From NCBI RefSeq assembly GCF_014647135.1, contig NZ_BMOP01000007.1, positions 62,001-126,000 on the forward strand: a DNA stretch of 64,000 nucleotides, given 5' to 3'. The stretch's first letter is position 1; the number at the start of each line of letters is the position of its first letter. Below the pieces are notes generated by a model. The model saw only the letters and a list, made by a program, of their open reading frames with translations. It was not told the origin of the DNA and searched no databases. Both the position numbers and the translations under genes were made by a program. The DNA comes from Shewanella xiamenensis (lineage in GTDB: Bacteria > Pseudomonadota > Gammaproteobacteria > Enterobacterales > Shewanellaceae). Of the stretch, positions 17,636 through 26,698 are shown in pieces.

Positions 17636-19810
17636 TTAAAACGCTACGGTATAACCTATAGTGGCAGTACGACCCATACCTTTGAAATAACGATCATTTG
17701 TACCCATGGTTTGTGAGTAGTAGTTGAAATAATCCTTATTAAACAGGTTTTGTACACCAATGCTTAAGGTACCCGTGTAGAGCGGCATTGAAAATGACGC
17801 GTCGACAGTGGTGTAACCATCAAACTCGGCATATTTAGCACCTTTGGCATTTTCAAAATCACGGTCCATAAAGTAATTTGCTTGAACACGTGTCGACATT
17901 TCATTATCGAAGTTGTGGGTCCAGAATAAGTTGATACGATTCGGGGAAATATTGGCGCCATCGAGATCGGTATCGACCTTATTATCGCCGTTTACATCGT
18001 ATTCGCCCCGTTGCAGTGCGATGTTCATGCCCAAATCATCATTGCTTGTTAGATAAGCGGTAACATTCGCTTCGATCCCATCAATGACGCTTTTTTCACG
18101 TTTTACATCATAGAAACCGTCACTGTTTAAGGCTAAACGGGCACCAAAATCGGTAGCAGAACGGTAGTAAGCAATTTTAGCACTTAAGAAACTACCTTGA
18201 TAATCGGCACCCAATTCAACGTTATCCGTCACGATTGGAGTTAATGCTAAAGAGTCACTAATGCTTGGATTGGCGCCGGGGAAACTGTTTCCGTCACGCA
18301 GAATACGGCCAATGTCTGGCATGCCAAAACCTTGGTTGTAGCTAGTGTAGACGCGGATATCCGGCGTGATTTTATAGGATAAACCGACATTGAATAAGGT
18401 TTCATCAAAGGTGGCTTCGCCCCCCGCGATTTGCTTATTGCCAGCGCCATAGAGGGTTTTGTAGTCATCAACATTGAGGGTAGCGTGCTCGTAACGCACA
18501 CCGGTTGATACGGTTAAATCTTTAATTAAATCATAGTCTAACTGTAGATACGGCGCGAAGTTATCATAGGTGCTTTCAGGTACCCAAGAGAACCCAGTTT
18601 TCACTAAGTCCTGTTCAGTCGTATCGCGGAACAAGTCGATACCATAGGCCGCATCGATGCCAGTATCTGCAATGTTTTTCGCGATTAACGAAGTTTTTAG
18701 GCCCCATTTAACCGAAGAGTTGCGTGATTGCTCGTAGTATAAGTGCTCGCCTTTGCTATTTACACCGCATTGAACCACTTGATCGCTGCCTTCAAAGGAA
18801 GGATCGTAGAAGCTATCGAAGCAACCACCGCCGTACACCGCTTTAAAGTCTTGATTAAACAACTGCATGTTGAGCTGTTGGCCTGCAATGTTTTCGTGGC
18901 TATAGGTTAAACTGGTGGTGGTGACTTGGTTATTAGCCGCTTCCCAGGGCTGTTTTTGTTCCACGGCACCGGTTGGAATACCATTGGGTTTATTACCTGC
19001 TACGGCCATCCAGTCGCCATTGTTATCCATGTTGTAATGGTTAACCATCAGCTCTAAGCGCGACTCGGTAAAGTTGTGGCCTAATTTGATGAAGAAGTCC
19101 TTACTCTGGCTATCCATGGACTCGCCTTGCGTGGTATCTACCCCAATCACATCGTGATTGGCATCGTAGTAAACCCCGTTATTGCGATAGCTGACCGAGC
19201 CTAGCATATCGATCAATTCTGACTCGCCTGAAAACGCATAGCTGGCACCAAAACTGACACCGTTAGACTTGAGTGAGTCAGGGACTGTGACATCAAAGCT
19301 AGCGACGTGCTGGTTATCGCCCGTGGGCTTTTTGGTGATGTAGTTGATAATACCGCCCTGTGCGCCTAGGCCGTGCATCGCATTGGCGCCGTGGATAATT
19401 TCAATGCGTTCAATCATTGCAGGATCGATAGTTTGTCCTGAGCGACCACCGCTGCGCAGCGGGTTCGATTGCGGCACGCCATCGATCATAATTAATGGTG
19501 CACGACCACGCAGGGTTTCACCCGTATTACTCATCTTTTGGCGGCTAGGTGAAAAGCTTGGTGCTAAGTTGCCGATAATGGTCGACAGATCTTTGGTGGT
19601 GCGGAACTGTTCTTCGAGTTGCACGCGGTCGATAATGGTCACTGTATTAGGAATCGAGCTTGGGGATTTATCCATACGGCTCGCGGTCACGGTAATTCTT
19701 TCTATTTCTTTGTTTTTATTTATTTCCGTGTCGGATTTTTCTTGTGCAATAGCGGATTGGGTGAGTGCTGCAAAGACAGCGAGAGCAACAAACGAGGTTT
19801 TGAACGTCAT
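17636..19810 (-). CDS. TonB-dependent siderophore receptor, IutA/RhtA-like
   Basis: A 724-residue outer-membrane receptor. A signal peptide ends near residue 22 (QSAIAQ). A TonB-box-like ERITVTAS follows, then the plug domain (about 45-165, with LRGRAPLIMIDGVP and IERIEIIHGANAMHG) and a 22-strand barrel ending in the aromatic residue F (TIGYTVAF). The plug wording resembles hydroxamate/citrate-hydroxamate receptors such as IutA, but the ligand is inferred. A Fur-like site lies about 80 bases upstream, which supports an iron role. No siderophore biosynthesis genes are adjacent. Confidence 0.88.
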   Translation of the reverse strand: MTFKTSFVALAVFAALTQSAIAQEKSDTEINKNKEIERITVTASRMDKSPSSIPNTVTIIDRVQLEEQFRTTKDLSTIIGNLAPSFSPSRQKMSNTGETLRGRAPLIMIDGVPQSNPLRSGGRSGQTIDPAMIERIEIIHGANAMHGLGAQGGIINYITKKPTGDNQHVASFDVTVPDSLKSNGVSFGASYAFSGESELIDMLGSVSYRNNGVYYDANHDVIGVDTTQGESMDSQSKDFFIKLGHNFTESRLELMVNHYNMDNNGDWMAVAGNKPNGIPTGAVEQKQPWEAANNQVTTTSLTYSHENIAGQQLNMQLFNQDFKAVYGGGCFDSFYDPSFEGSDQVVQCGVNSKGEHLYYEQSRNSSVKWGLKTSLIAKNIADTGIDAAYGIDLFRDTTEQDLVKTGFSWVPESTYDNFAPYLQLDYDLIKDLTVSTGVRYEHATLNVDDYKTLYGAGNKQIAGGEATFDETLFNVGLSYKITPDIRVYTSYNQGFGMPDIGRILRDGNSFPGANPSISDSLALTPIVTDNVELGADYQGSFLSAKIAYYRSATDFGARLALNSDGFYDVKREKSVIDGIEANVTAYLTSNDDLGMNIALQRGEYDVNGDNKVDTDLDGANISPNRINLFWTHNFDNEMSTRVQANYFMDRDFENAKGAKYAEFDGYTTVDASFSMPLYTGTLSIGVQNLFNKDYFNYYSQTMGTNDRYFKGMGRTATIGYTVAF

Positions 19811-19887
19811 ATAACTTCCTGCTAAGGGCGTGTGAATTTGCTACACCGAATTCCTTGGCATCAGACTCTTCCGTTAAACAACATTGC

Positions 19888-19909
19888 AAATGATAGTGAT
19901 TTTTATTAG
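19888..19909 (-). promoter_or_regulatory. Fur-box-like site
   Basis: AAATGATAGTGATTTTTATTA resembles the GATAATGAT hexamer array bound by Fur. It lies about 80-100 bases upstream of the TonB receptor start. The match is partial. Confidence 0.45.
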
Positions 19910-20113
19910 CTTCGGATGATAAGGAAGTCATTCAAGGTTGTCTAGTCGATCTGTAAATCAAACGAGCTAAAATGTGGCGTTTTTTGCAACTTGTGACTCG
20001 GATAGCAATTATAGGTGTATTAAGATTGAGGGTTTATCTTCATCCTACTGATTTGTTGCTGTGGCTAAGGATGGCTATAATGTCGGCTTGAATATTGCTC
20101 AGATACAGCGCTT

Positions 20114-20272
20114 ATGAACCGCAAAAAGAAGATTAATCAAACGCTTAAGCAGAAGGCGAAAAAAGCTAATGCCAAGCTTCACACCAGTAATAAACCTAAA
20201 TATATCGCGAAAGCAGAACGAGTTGCACAGGCTCTCGCGGCAGAAAATGAGCTAGAAGTGCCCGTTGAGTGA
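20114..20272 (+). CDS. DUF2986-type small basic protein
   Basis: A 52-residue, very lysine-rich protein starting MNRKKKINQTLKQKAKKANAK and ending ELEVPVE. The basic N-terminal half with K-repeats followed by an acidic tail matches the small DUF2986 proteins of Shewanella and Vibrio, which have no known function. The charge suggests nucleic-acid or ribosome contact, which is inference only. It is a single gene; its stop lies 37 bases from the convergent M23 gene. Confidence 0.7.
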   Translation: MNRKKKINQTLKQKAKKANAKLHTSNKPKYIAKAERVAQALAAENELEVPVE

Positions 20273-20308
20273 GCCGTTAATCTCTAACAGTTAAATCCTC
20301 AATAAAGC

Positions 20309-20821
20309 TTACTTAGCCTCTAAATACTCAATGGGATTGAGATAAAAAGCCTTTTTATATCCTTGGGTTGAAGTGTCTATTCGCCAAGGTCTTGGGAACA
20401 GGCTTAAAATGGAATAGTGCAAATGGGGTGGTTTACCTTGAGCATTGCCAGTCGTTCCGACTGTGCCTAGCGTTTCTCCACCTGTCGCGAATAAGCCTGT
20501 CGATGCTTCAATGCTGCCTAGGTGCGCAAAATAATGAATTTGCCATTTTGGGCCGAGTCCAACAACGACTTTTCCGCCTTTAAAAAAGTCACCTTTGTAC
20601 AGCAGTAGCATGGGCGTTGGTGCGATAACCGGGGTACTCGTGGCCGCAAATATGTCGATACCCTTGTGTGTGCCCGAGCTTCCCCAAGGCTCATACCAAA
20701 AGGTTTGGCTATTCCAATCCTTATTCGTGGCACCTTTTACGGGGATGATAGGTTGTTCAGGTACCAAGCATCCGGCAAGGAAAAAGAGTGCGAGAGTGAA
20801 TGCGGTATATTTCAGTTTCAT
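20309..20821 (-). CDS. M23 peptidase lipoprotein
   Basis: A 170-residue lipoprotein (lipobox LAGC, Cys18) with a single LytM/M23 metallopeptidase domain. The zinc ligands are in place: H52 and D56 in HKGIDIF, and H133/H135 in HLHYS. It may cut peptidoglycan crosslinks or act on a periplasmic peptide; the domain is small and lacks coiled coil or LysM parts. It is the third of three close minus-strand genes (after the CHAP and unknown proteins), which suggests a cell-wall role. Confidence 0.87.
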   Translation of the reverse strand: MKLKYTAFTLALFFLAGCLVPEQPIIPVKGATNKDWNSQTFWYEPWGSSGTHKGIDIFAATSTPVIAPTPMLLLYKGDFFKGGKVVVGLGPKWQIHYFAHLGSIEASTGLFATGGETLGTVGTTGNAQGKPPHLHYSILSLFPRPWRIDTSTQGYKKAFYLNPIEYLEAK

Positions 20822-20843
20822 TATTATCTCTTACATAAATCTT

Positions 20844-21422
20844 TTAGTGAAACTCACTGAATTCTCGCCAGTTTGTCGGATATTGCAGGCGCTCGGTTTC
20901 ACCAAGTGATAACCAATAGGGTCGCCAAAACGTATCGCACCAAAACTCAAGGTTCCCTTGCAAACTCCCAAGTGTATCAGGATCAACATCGGGAAAACTT
21001 TCCCAAGGTGGAGGCGGCGCGGCTTTAAAGGCAATAAGCTGTTGCAATAGATTGATATCATTGGTGATCAGCAATACACAGATCCCGGCAAAATCAGCAT
21101 ATTGTTGTAAAAATACTGTTGTCTGTAGGCTGGTGTGATGCAGTACGCCATTAAATGGCATGTCAGAACCTACATGCTCGAATCCTGCTTGGCAAAGTAA
21201 AGTGTCGAGTCGTTGTTTATCTTGATCATTCAACAAGCAATGGAGTTGATAGGCGGATAATTCAGTCTGAGTTATTGGCGTGACTAAGGGATAAGCTTGG
21301 CGGTGAGGCAAAGTGAGACTCGCAGTTGCTTCGCCACCAAAGAGTGCTTGAAGATCCGTTGCCTGCGAGCGAGTTGTCGCTTTTGTGGCAAATAGCTGTT
21401 TTACCCAGTTAAAAATCCCCAT
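20844..21422 (-). CDS. Unknown 192-residue protein
   Basis: Not recognised. The protein begins MGIFNWVKQLFATKATT, with no signal peptide or membrane helix. It contains LLNDQDKQRLDTLLCQAGFEHVG, a C-terminal stretch rich in Trp (EFWCDTFWRPYWLSLGE), and reads as a soluble cytoplasmic protein. The stop of the CHAP gene is three bases before its start, and the M23 lipoprotein begins 22 bases after its stop, so the three are probably co-transcribed. A YxxL-rich SMI1-like fold is conceivable but unsupported. Confidence 0.8.
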   Translation of the reverse strand: MGIFNWVKQLFATKATTRSQATDLQALFGGEATASLTLPHRQAYPLVTPITQTELSAYQLHCLLNDQDKQRLDTLLCQAGFEHVGSDMPFNGVLHHTSLQTTVFLQQYADFAGICVLLITNDINLLQQLIAFKAAPPPPWESFPDVDPDTLGSLQGNLEFWCDTFWRPYWLSLGETERLQYPTNWREFSEFH

Positions 21423-21425
21423 AGC

Positions 21426-22091
21426 TTATTCCTTGATGGCCATCGTAGGGTCGATAAAGCCGCCCGTTTCTGTTATCACCTTAGGGCTTATTGCCTCCCA
21501 GCGTAACCATCCTTTGGCGCGTGGTGCGTTTATATACCAGAGTCCAGCCCGTTGTTCTAAAACGAAATATTCCCTTGATGGGGCAAATGGGCCGGGGTTT
21601 TGCTGGGCGATTTCGATACCGTTGTCTGTTACGGCCGCGATGATGGCGACATGGCCATAGGGATTAAACATCCATGGGGCAAAGACCAGTAAATCATCTG
21701 CCATAGGTTTGCTTTGGCTACCATTGGTAAATTGGCGTAGGGCGCGTTTTTCATTCCAACTGCCATCAGTGAGCAGATTATCGAAGAAGTCCCGGGCGTG
21801 CCCAAAACTGTCAGGCATTTTGTGTTGATATCGTTGGTAAAAGTAGCGCTTAACAAATTCTACGCATTGATATTTTATGCCGAGGTTATAGCCGTCGAGG
21901 GAGATGTTGCGTCCCTTATTAGTGTTGACGCCACCGTTATAGTAAATCTCGATTCCATTGAGGGAGTCGATAACGTCACCCACTTGGTGATCAGTGTTGA
22001 AGTGATAGCGTGTAAGCAACTGATAGCCGAGAAAACTGACGCCAAGCCCCAGACCCACAATCAGCATCCATAAGCGAAAACCTTTAATCAT
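21426..22091 (-). CDS. CHAP-domain amidase-like protein
   Basis: A 221-residue protein with one N-terminal membrane helix (residues 6-26) and a CHAP domain facing the periplasm. The catalytic pair is visible: C76 in KYQCVEFVKR and H147 in YGHVAIIAAV. The spacing matches CHAP amidases and the amidase half of glutathionylspermidine synthetase/amidase (Gss). It could cleave peptidoglycan peptides or glutathionylspermidine. It opens the three-gene group with the unknown and M23 genes. Confidence 0.88.
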   Translation of the reverse strand: MIKGFRLWMLIVGLGLGVSFLGYQLLTRYHFNTDHQVGDVIDSLNGIEIYYNGGVNTNKGRNISLDGYNLGIKYQCVEFVKRYFYQRYQHKMPDSFGHARDFFDNLLTDGSWNEKRALRQFTNGSQSKPMADDLLVFAPWMFNPYGHVAIIAAVTDNGIEIAQQNPGPFAPSREYFVLEQRAGLWYINAPRAKGWLRWEAISPKVITETGGFIDPTMAIKE

Positions 22092-22239
22092 CTTTAGTAC
22101 GACATTCTCAAAAGATAAATTGATTCAGCATGATATAAGGCGGGATTGTATGCTGCTGTTGCTAAAGACGTCTAGCTGATAAGGGAATGTGGCGGGAGCT
22201 TAATACTTTCGTACTGAGCGCTTGCACATCTTTAATTCG

Positions 22240-22273
22240 TCAGGCCGATAGCGTTAATGTGCTATCGGCCTGA
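22240..22273 (-). terminator. Strong hairpin after the dcuB-like gene
   Basis: Arms of 13 bases (22240-22252 and 22261-22273, TCAGGCCGATAGC) pair perfectly around an eight-base loop, 30 bases beyond the dcuB-like stop. It lacks a long T run on the minus strand, so it may terminate inefficiently or protect the 3' end. Confidence 0.6.
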
Positions 22274-22302
22274 TTATATGTGCTTATTAACGCAAACTAA
22301 CT

Positions 22303-23646
22303 TTACAGTAGCGCAGTTGCCAACAGATAACCCACGGTTGATGCGGTACTAACACCAATCAGTCCTGGGATAATAAAGCTGTGATTAATGATGAACTTAC
22401 CAATTTTAGTGGTACCTGAGCGATCGAAACCGATGCAGGCCAAATCGCTTGGATAAGTGGGCAGCACAAAGTAGCCATAACTGGCGGGTAAAAAAGCAAT
22501 TAATAGCTTAGGATCGACACCTAAAGCTAATCCCATCGGTGCAATCGCCGTGAGCGCGGCCGCTTGGCTATTGACCAGTTTGGAGATTAAAAACAGCACT
22601 AGGGCATAGGTCCAAGGCTGGTTTTGCACTACGTGGGAGAGGTTTTCCTTCAGTACATCCATATGGCTGATAAAGTAAGTATCGCTCATCCACGCCACGC
22701 CAAATACCGAGAATATCGCCACCATACCCGCTTTAAAAACCGGACCATTGGCAATTTCAGCTGGCTTGACTTTGCAGCTCATCAAAATAAAGGCGCCTGC
22801 AATCAACATCATCATTTGGATCACTAGGTTCATCGACAGGGGTGCGAGCTTGCCTTTCTCTTCAAACACTGGACGCAGCTCGCTAAAGGAGCCGAGTAAC
22901 ACTACAGCAGCGATAGCGGCAAAGAAGATCCCTGTTGCCCAATACGCTTCTTTGGGGAAGGTTTGATTCAGCAGCGTTTCGCCCTTGTCGTAGATAAAGG
23001 CTCTTTGCACAGGATCTTGAATTCGCTCTTGAAACTCTTCGTCTTTATCTAAATCTTTGCCGCGACGTAGGCTCCACAGTGCCGCCACTAACACACCGCA
23101 AAGAGAGGCGGGCACCGACACCATTAAAATGTCTAGCATGCTGTAGGCATGGCCGACGCCGTGCTGCGCCGCCAAAATCGATACCATAGAGACCACTGCG
23201 ACCGACACTGGAGAGGCGCAAATCGCCATTTGTGAGGCGACGGAGGCCACCGCCATTGGGCGTTCTGGGCGAATGTTCTTCTTCAGGGCAATGTCAGAGA
23301 TAATCGGGAACATGGTGTAAACCACATGGCCTGTACCGCACAAAAAGGTGAGCGTCCATGTAGTTAACGGTGCCAGAATGGTGATGTACTGTGGATGGCG
23401 GCGCAGTAAACGTTCGGCAAACTGCATCATCACATCTAAGCCGCCTGCGGTTTGCAACACGGCGGCACAACCGATAACCGCAAGAATGGTTAACATCACT
23501 TGCACTGGTGGCTGTCCGGGGGCGAGACCAAAGACAAACGTCAGTAAAAATAAACCTATACCACTTATCAACCCGAGCCCCATACCACCATAGCGGGTGC
23601 CCAGTAGCAAGCAGCCGAGTACGACAATAAATTCCATTAAAATCAT
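22303..23646 (-). CDS. dcuB: Anaerobic C4-dicarboxylate transporter, DcuA/DcuB family
   Basis: A 447-residue membrane carrier of about 11 helices that exchanges fumarate for succinate (or takes up C4-dicarboxylates) in anaerobic respiration. It follows the Dcu pattern closely: TAGGLDVMMQFAERLLRR, LTFLCGTGHVVYTMFPI and NIRPERPMAVASVASQM. The DcuB symbol is a best guess between DcuA and DcuB. AGGGG lies upstream of the start. It is divergent from the IDO-like gene, the two sharing a 281-base control region with two palindromes. Confidence 0.85.
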   Translation of the reverse strand: MILMEFIVVLGCLLLGTRYGGMGLGLISGIGLFLLTFVFGLAPGQPPVQVMLTILAVIGCAAVLQTAGGLDVMMQFAERLLRRHPQYITILAPLTTWTLTFLCGTGHVVYTMFPIISDIALKKNIRPERPMAVASVASQMAICASPVSVAVVSMVSILAAQHGVGHAYSMLDILMVSVPASLCGVLVAALWSLRRGKDLDKDEEFQERIQDPVQRAFIYDKGETLLNQTFPKEAYWATGIFFAAIAAVVLLGSFSELRPVFEEKGKLAPLSMNLVIQMMMLIAGAFILMSCKVKPAEIANGPVFKAGMVAIFSVFGVAWMSDTYFISHMDVLKENLSHVVQNQPWTYALVLFLISKLVNSQAAALTAIAPMGLALGVDPKLLIAFLPASYGYFVLPTYPSDLACIGFDRSGTTKIGKFIINHSFIIPGLIGVSTASTVGYLLATALL

Positions 23647-23735
23647 TTTGATTTACCCCTGCGGAACCTGCCGCGCTATTTGTATTAGGACTAGCTGTAT
23701 TTGGCGTTATTTTGCGAGGCGATTGACTTTGATAA

Positions 23736-23751
23736 CTTGCGCTGGCGCAAG
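23736..23751. promoter_or_regulatory. Perfect 16-bp palindrome, candidate operator
   Basis: CTTGCGC-TG-GCGCAAG is a perfect inverted repeat midway between the divergent dcuB-like and IDO-like genes. The bound protein is unknown. Confidence 0.45.
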
Positions 23752-23792
23752 GTGTAAATAAAAAGTGGCATTAGATTTTTCATAAATTTGAG

Positions 23793-23802
23793 CTAGCGCT
23801 AG
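23793..23802. promoter_or_regulatory. Palindrome CTAGCGCTAG, candidate operator
   Basis: A perfect 10-bp palindrome 42 bases from the first, sharing the central GCGC core. It could be a second site for the same regulator. Confidence 0.3.
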
Positions 23803-23927
23803 AAACGTGTCGCCAGAAGTTGCATCCTTGTTAACTCGGAAGCGCTAATGGCGCCTGTAGCCAAGTGAAACATGCCCTAGTACTTGCTCCGGTAAAAATA
23901 ACCATAACAATCGCCAAGGATGTCCAA

Positions 23928-25106
23928 GTGAAACCTGCCACCTATAATACCGAAGCCTTCGATGAGTGGATCCGCAGCCGCTTTGTAGAACTCAACTCGC
24001 AGCTCGAACAGCTTTATGACCAGCAGACCGACCGTGCCAATGTGCAGGGGATTGGCACTGAGCTTAAGCGCACTTTGGAAAGCGAAGGGCGAGGGCTGAT
24101 TAAGGCTTTGCTCGATGAGGGCAATACCGACGAAGGCTTTGATAGTGCTTTTGATTTGCTAGGCAATGTTGGCCTGTATATGGCCGCCTGCCGCCGCCAT
24201 GAAATTACTGAGCCAACACGGGAGACCACCTCGCCACTTCTTGAAGCGTCAGCATTGGCGATGCATATCGGCGCCTCAATTGGAGTCACGCCGCGCTTTG
24301 CTACCGCCCATTTAACCACCCATAACCGCGCCCATAATGGTATCTACAAACGTTTTACCGATCTGCCCGATGAAAAACTGTTTGTGGATTACAACACTAA
24401 AGGCATTTTGGCCTATAAACGTGCCGCTGATGCGCTATTAAAAATCCAGCCTTTGGGGATTTCTCATCCAATTAGTCACGATTTACTGCGCGTCGCTAAG
24501 CAGGCATTGCAGGATGTGATTGATTCGAATACGCAGTTATTCAATCGTTTAGATACGGACCGTTTCTTCTACTGTGTCCGCCCATATTACAAACCCTATC
24601 GGGTTGGTTCTGTGGTGTATCGTGGCGCCAATGCGGGCGACTTTGCTGGGATTAACGTTATCGATTTAACCCTAGGTTTATGTTTTGCCAACGAAGCATC
24701 TTATTCGCAAATGCTGGTGGATAAGTTTTTATATATGATGCCGGAGGATCAGCAAATCCTGCGGGAATGCATGCGCCGCCCGAATTTAATGGATGATTTT
24801 ATCCATTCAATGGGGTATCGCCATCAAGATTGGTATCAAGAAAACCTCAAGCTGTTTATCGAAGTCTGTGAATTGCATGGGCAAACCGCCATCCAGCATC
24901 ACAATGAATTAGTGACTAAATACATTGCAGAACCTTCGGTCAGTATGGAGCAACAACATTTAGCCAAAGTGACCGCCAGTGGTCCACCATTGCCTGTGTT
25001 ACTCGCCTCCCTTGAGCGTTTAAGGGATAGACGCGCGGCCGTATTACGTGACGATATTCGCACCCGTTATTATGATTTGAAAAAACTCAAAGACAGTTTG
25101 AGGTAA
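23928..25106 (+). CDS. IDO/PrnB-superfamily heme protein
   Basis: A 392-residue protein of the indoleamine 2,3-dioxygenase / PrnB (DUF1864) superfamily. Its last half tracks human IDO1: FFYCVRPYYKPY, VVYRGANAGDFAGINVIDL, YMMPEDQQIL, then IQHHNELVTKYIAEP, which aligns with the IDO segment containing the proximal heme His. H325 is therefore the likely heme ligand. A TASGPP segment aligns with the IDO GTGG loop. Substrate is probably tryptophan or an indole relative, by inference from the downstream kynureninase-like gene. I chose GTG at 23928, with AAGGA seven bases upstream; a GTG at 23865 would add 21 residues. Confidence 0.8.
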   Translation: MKPATYNTEAFDEWIRSRFVELNSQLEQLYDQQTDRANVQGIGTELKRTLESEGRGLIKALLDEGNTDEGFDSAFDLLGNVGLYMAACRRHEITEPTRETTSPLLEASALAMHIGASIGVTPRFATAHLTTHNRAHNGIYKRFTDLPDEKLFVDYNTKGILAYKRAADALLKIQPLGISHPISHDLLRVAKQALQDVIDSNTQLFNRLDTDRFFYCVRPYYKPYRVGSVVYRGANAGDFAGINVIDLTLGLCFANEASYSQMLVDKFLYMMPEDQQILRECMRRPNLMDDFIHSMGYRHQDWYQENLKLFIEVCELHGQTAIQHHNELVTKYIAEPSVSMEQQHLAKVTASGPPLPVLLASLERLRDRRAAVLRDDIRTRYYDLKKLKDSLR

Positions 25107-25110
25107 GGCC

Positions 25111-26232
25111 ATGCTGCTAAATGTAAAACAGGATTTTTGCCTCGCAGGCCCTGGATATCTGCTTAACCATTCCGTGGGACGACCACTTAAATCGACTGAA
25201 CAGGCGTTTAAGCAGGCGTTTTTTGCACCTTGGCAGGAGTCTGGCCGCGAGCCTTGGGGTCAATGGTTGGGCGTCATCGATAACTTTACCGCGGCGCTGG
25301 CAAGCCTTTTTAATGGTCAGCCGCAGGACTTTTGCCCGCAGGTGAATCTATCGAGCGCATTGACCAAGTTGGTGATGTCACTGGATAGATTAAATCGCGA
25401 TGGCGCCGTGGTGCTGATGAGCGAGATTGATTTTCCTAGCATGGGATTCGCCCTTAAAAAGGCATTGCCCGCAAGTTGTGAACTGCGCTTTATTCCCAAG
25501 GGCTTAGATGTTACCGACCCCAATGTGTGGGACGCACATATCAGCGACGATGTCGATTTAGTCTTTGTCAGCCATGCCTATTCTAATACTGGTCAGCAGG
25601 CGCCATTGGCGCAGATCATTCCCCTTGTCCGTGAGCGTGGCTGCTTGAGCCTAGTGGATGTGGCGCAATCGGCTGGGATTTTGCCGCTGGATTTAGCCAA
25701 GCTACAGCCAGATTTTATGATTGGTTCGAGTGTGAAATGGTTATGCTCCGGCCCAGGCGCTGCGTATCTGTGGGTTAATCCTGCCATCTTGCCCGAATGT
25801 CAGCCACAGGATGTGGGTTGGTTTAGCCATGAAAATCCCTTTGAGTTTGATATTCATGATTTTCGCTACCATCCAACAGCGTTGCGGTTTTGGGGCGGCA
25901 CGCCTTCTATCGCCCCCTACGCTATTGCCGCCCATAGTATTCAATATTTTGCCAATATTGGCTCACAGGCGATGCGTGAGCATAACTTGCAACTGATGGC
26001 TCCAGTGGTACAGGCATTGGACAATGAGCTCGTCTCACCGAGGGCAAGCGATAAGCGTAGCGGTACGCTGATTTTGCAATTTGGCGAGCGGCAAGCGCCG
26101 ATCATGGCGGCATTGGCTGAGGCGAATATCAGTGTCGATGCCCGCAGTTTAGGGATACGCGTATCGCCACATATTTATAACGATGAGGCCGATATCCTAA
26201 GGTTACTGGAGGTAATAAAAGCCCATCGTTAA
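25111..26232 (+). CDS. Kynureninase-like class V aminotransferase fold enzyme
   Basis: A 373-residue PLP enzyme. Key residues are visible: D183 in LSLVDVAQSAG (contacts the cofactor ring nitrogen) and K209 in GSSVKWLCSG (Schiff base). The FVSHAYSNTG and LRFWGGTPSIAPY stretches are typical of kynureninases and related class V enzymes. It starts four bases after the IDO-like stop, so the two are co-transcribed and likely act in sequence, for example cutting kynurenine or a related aryl-alanine. No formamidase lies between them. Confidence 0.82.
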   Translation: MLLNVKQDFCLAGPGYLLNHSVGRPLKSTEQAFKQAFFAPWQESGREPWGQWLGVIDNFTAALASLFNGQPQDFCPQVNLSSALTKLVMSLDRLNRDGAVVLMSEIDFPSMGFALKKALPASCELRFIPKGLDVTDPNVWDAHISDDVDLVFVSHAYSNTGQQAPLAQIIPLVRERGCLSLVDVAQSAGILPLDLAKLQPDFMIGSSVKWLCSGPGAAYLWVNPAILPECQPQDVGWFSHENPFEFDIHDFRYHPTALRFWGGTPSIAPYAIAAHSIQYFANIGSQAMREHNLQLMAPVVQALDNELVSPRASDKRSGTLILQFGERQAPIMAALAEANISVDARSLGIRVSPHIYNDEADILRLLEVIKAHR

Positions 26233-26374
26233 CGGATTGAATTTGGCTTACTCAGCCGACATCGCGTAATAGCCTCGAACAGGGAGCATGGCTCTGGGGC
26301 ACCAAGGCGCCCCCTAATGCCGATGTCGTTAACCCATGCCCTGAGGCTGAGGTCATTTATGGGGACGAATATGC

Positions 26375-26698
26375 TTAAATGCTGTAGCTGTAGTGGCAGA
26401 ACATAGAACGCGGGGTTCGGAGCTTGGGATTACTGGGCGTGATAGCCAAATCGACTGGCAGCATCACGGTATCGACGATCAGCGAGCTACCCATATCGAC
26501 CAGTGTCAGGGGGATAGTAAACAGTAGCAGTGGCGGGGCGGATAACGCAGAAACTATCGCACACTCCTCGCCATTATCAACAGCCGTTTGAACACTGGAG
26601 AAAGAATGCCCCCAAGTTGAATTTTCTCCCATCCTCGATGTTATTGTTGCACATCCCGTGAGAGAACAGCACACGACCAAGCAAGTCAACCAACGCAT
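26375..26698 (-). CDS. YceK/DUF1375-type lipoprotein
   Basis: A 107-residue lipoprotein with a lipobox (SLTGC) near residue 16. The conserved middle LFTIPLTLVDMGSSLIVDTVMLP (helix-like) and YSGV-like context mark the YceK family, whose role is unknown. I chose the ATG at 26698 with GGAG six bases upstream. It is a single gene, convergent with the kynureninase-like gene across a 142-base gap. Confidence 0.75.
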   Translation of the reverse strand: MRWLTCLVVCCSLTGCATITSRMGENSTWGHSFSSVQTAVDNGEECAIVSALSAPPLLLFTIPLTLVDMGSSLIVDTVMLPVDLAITPSNPKLRTPRSMFCHYSYSI

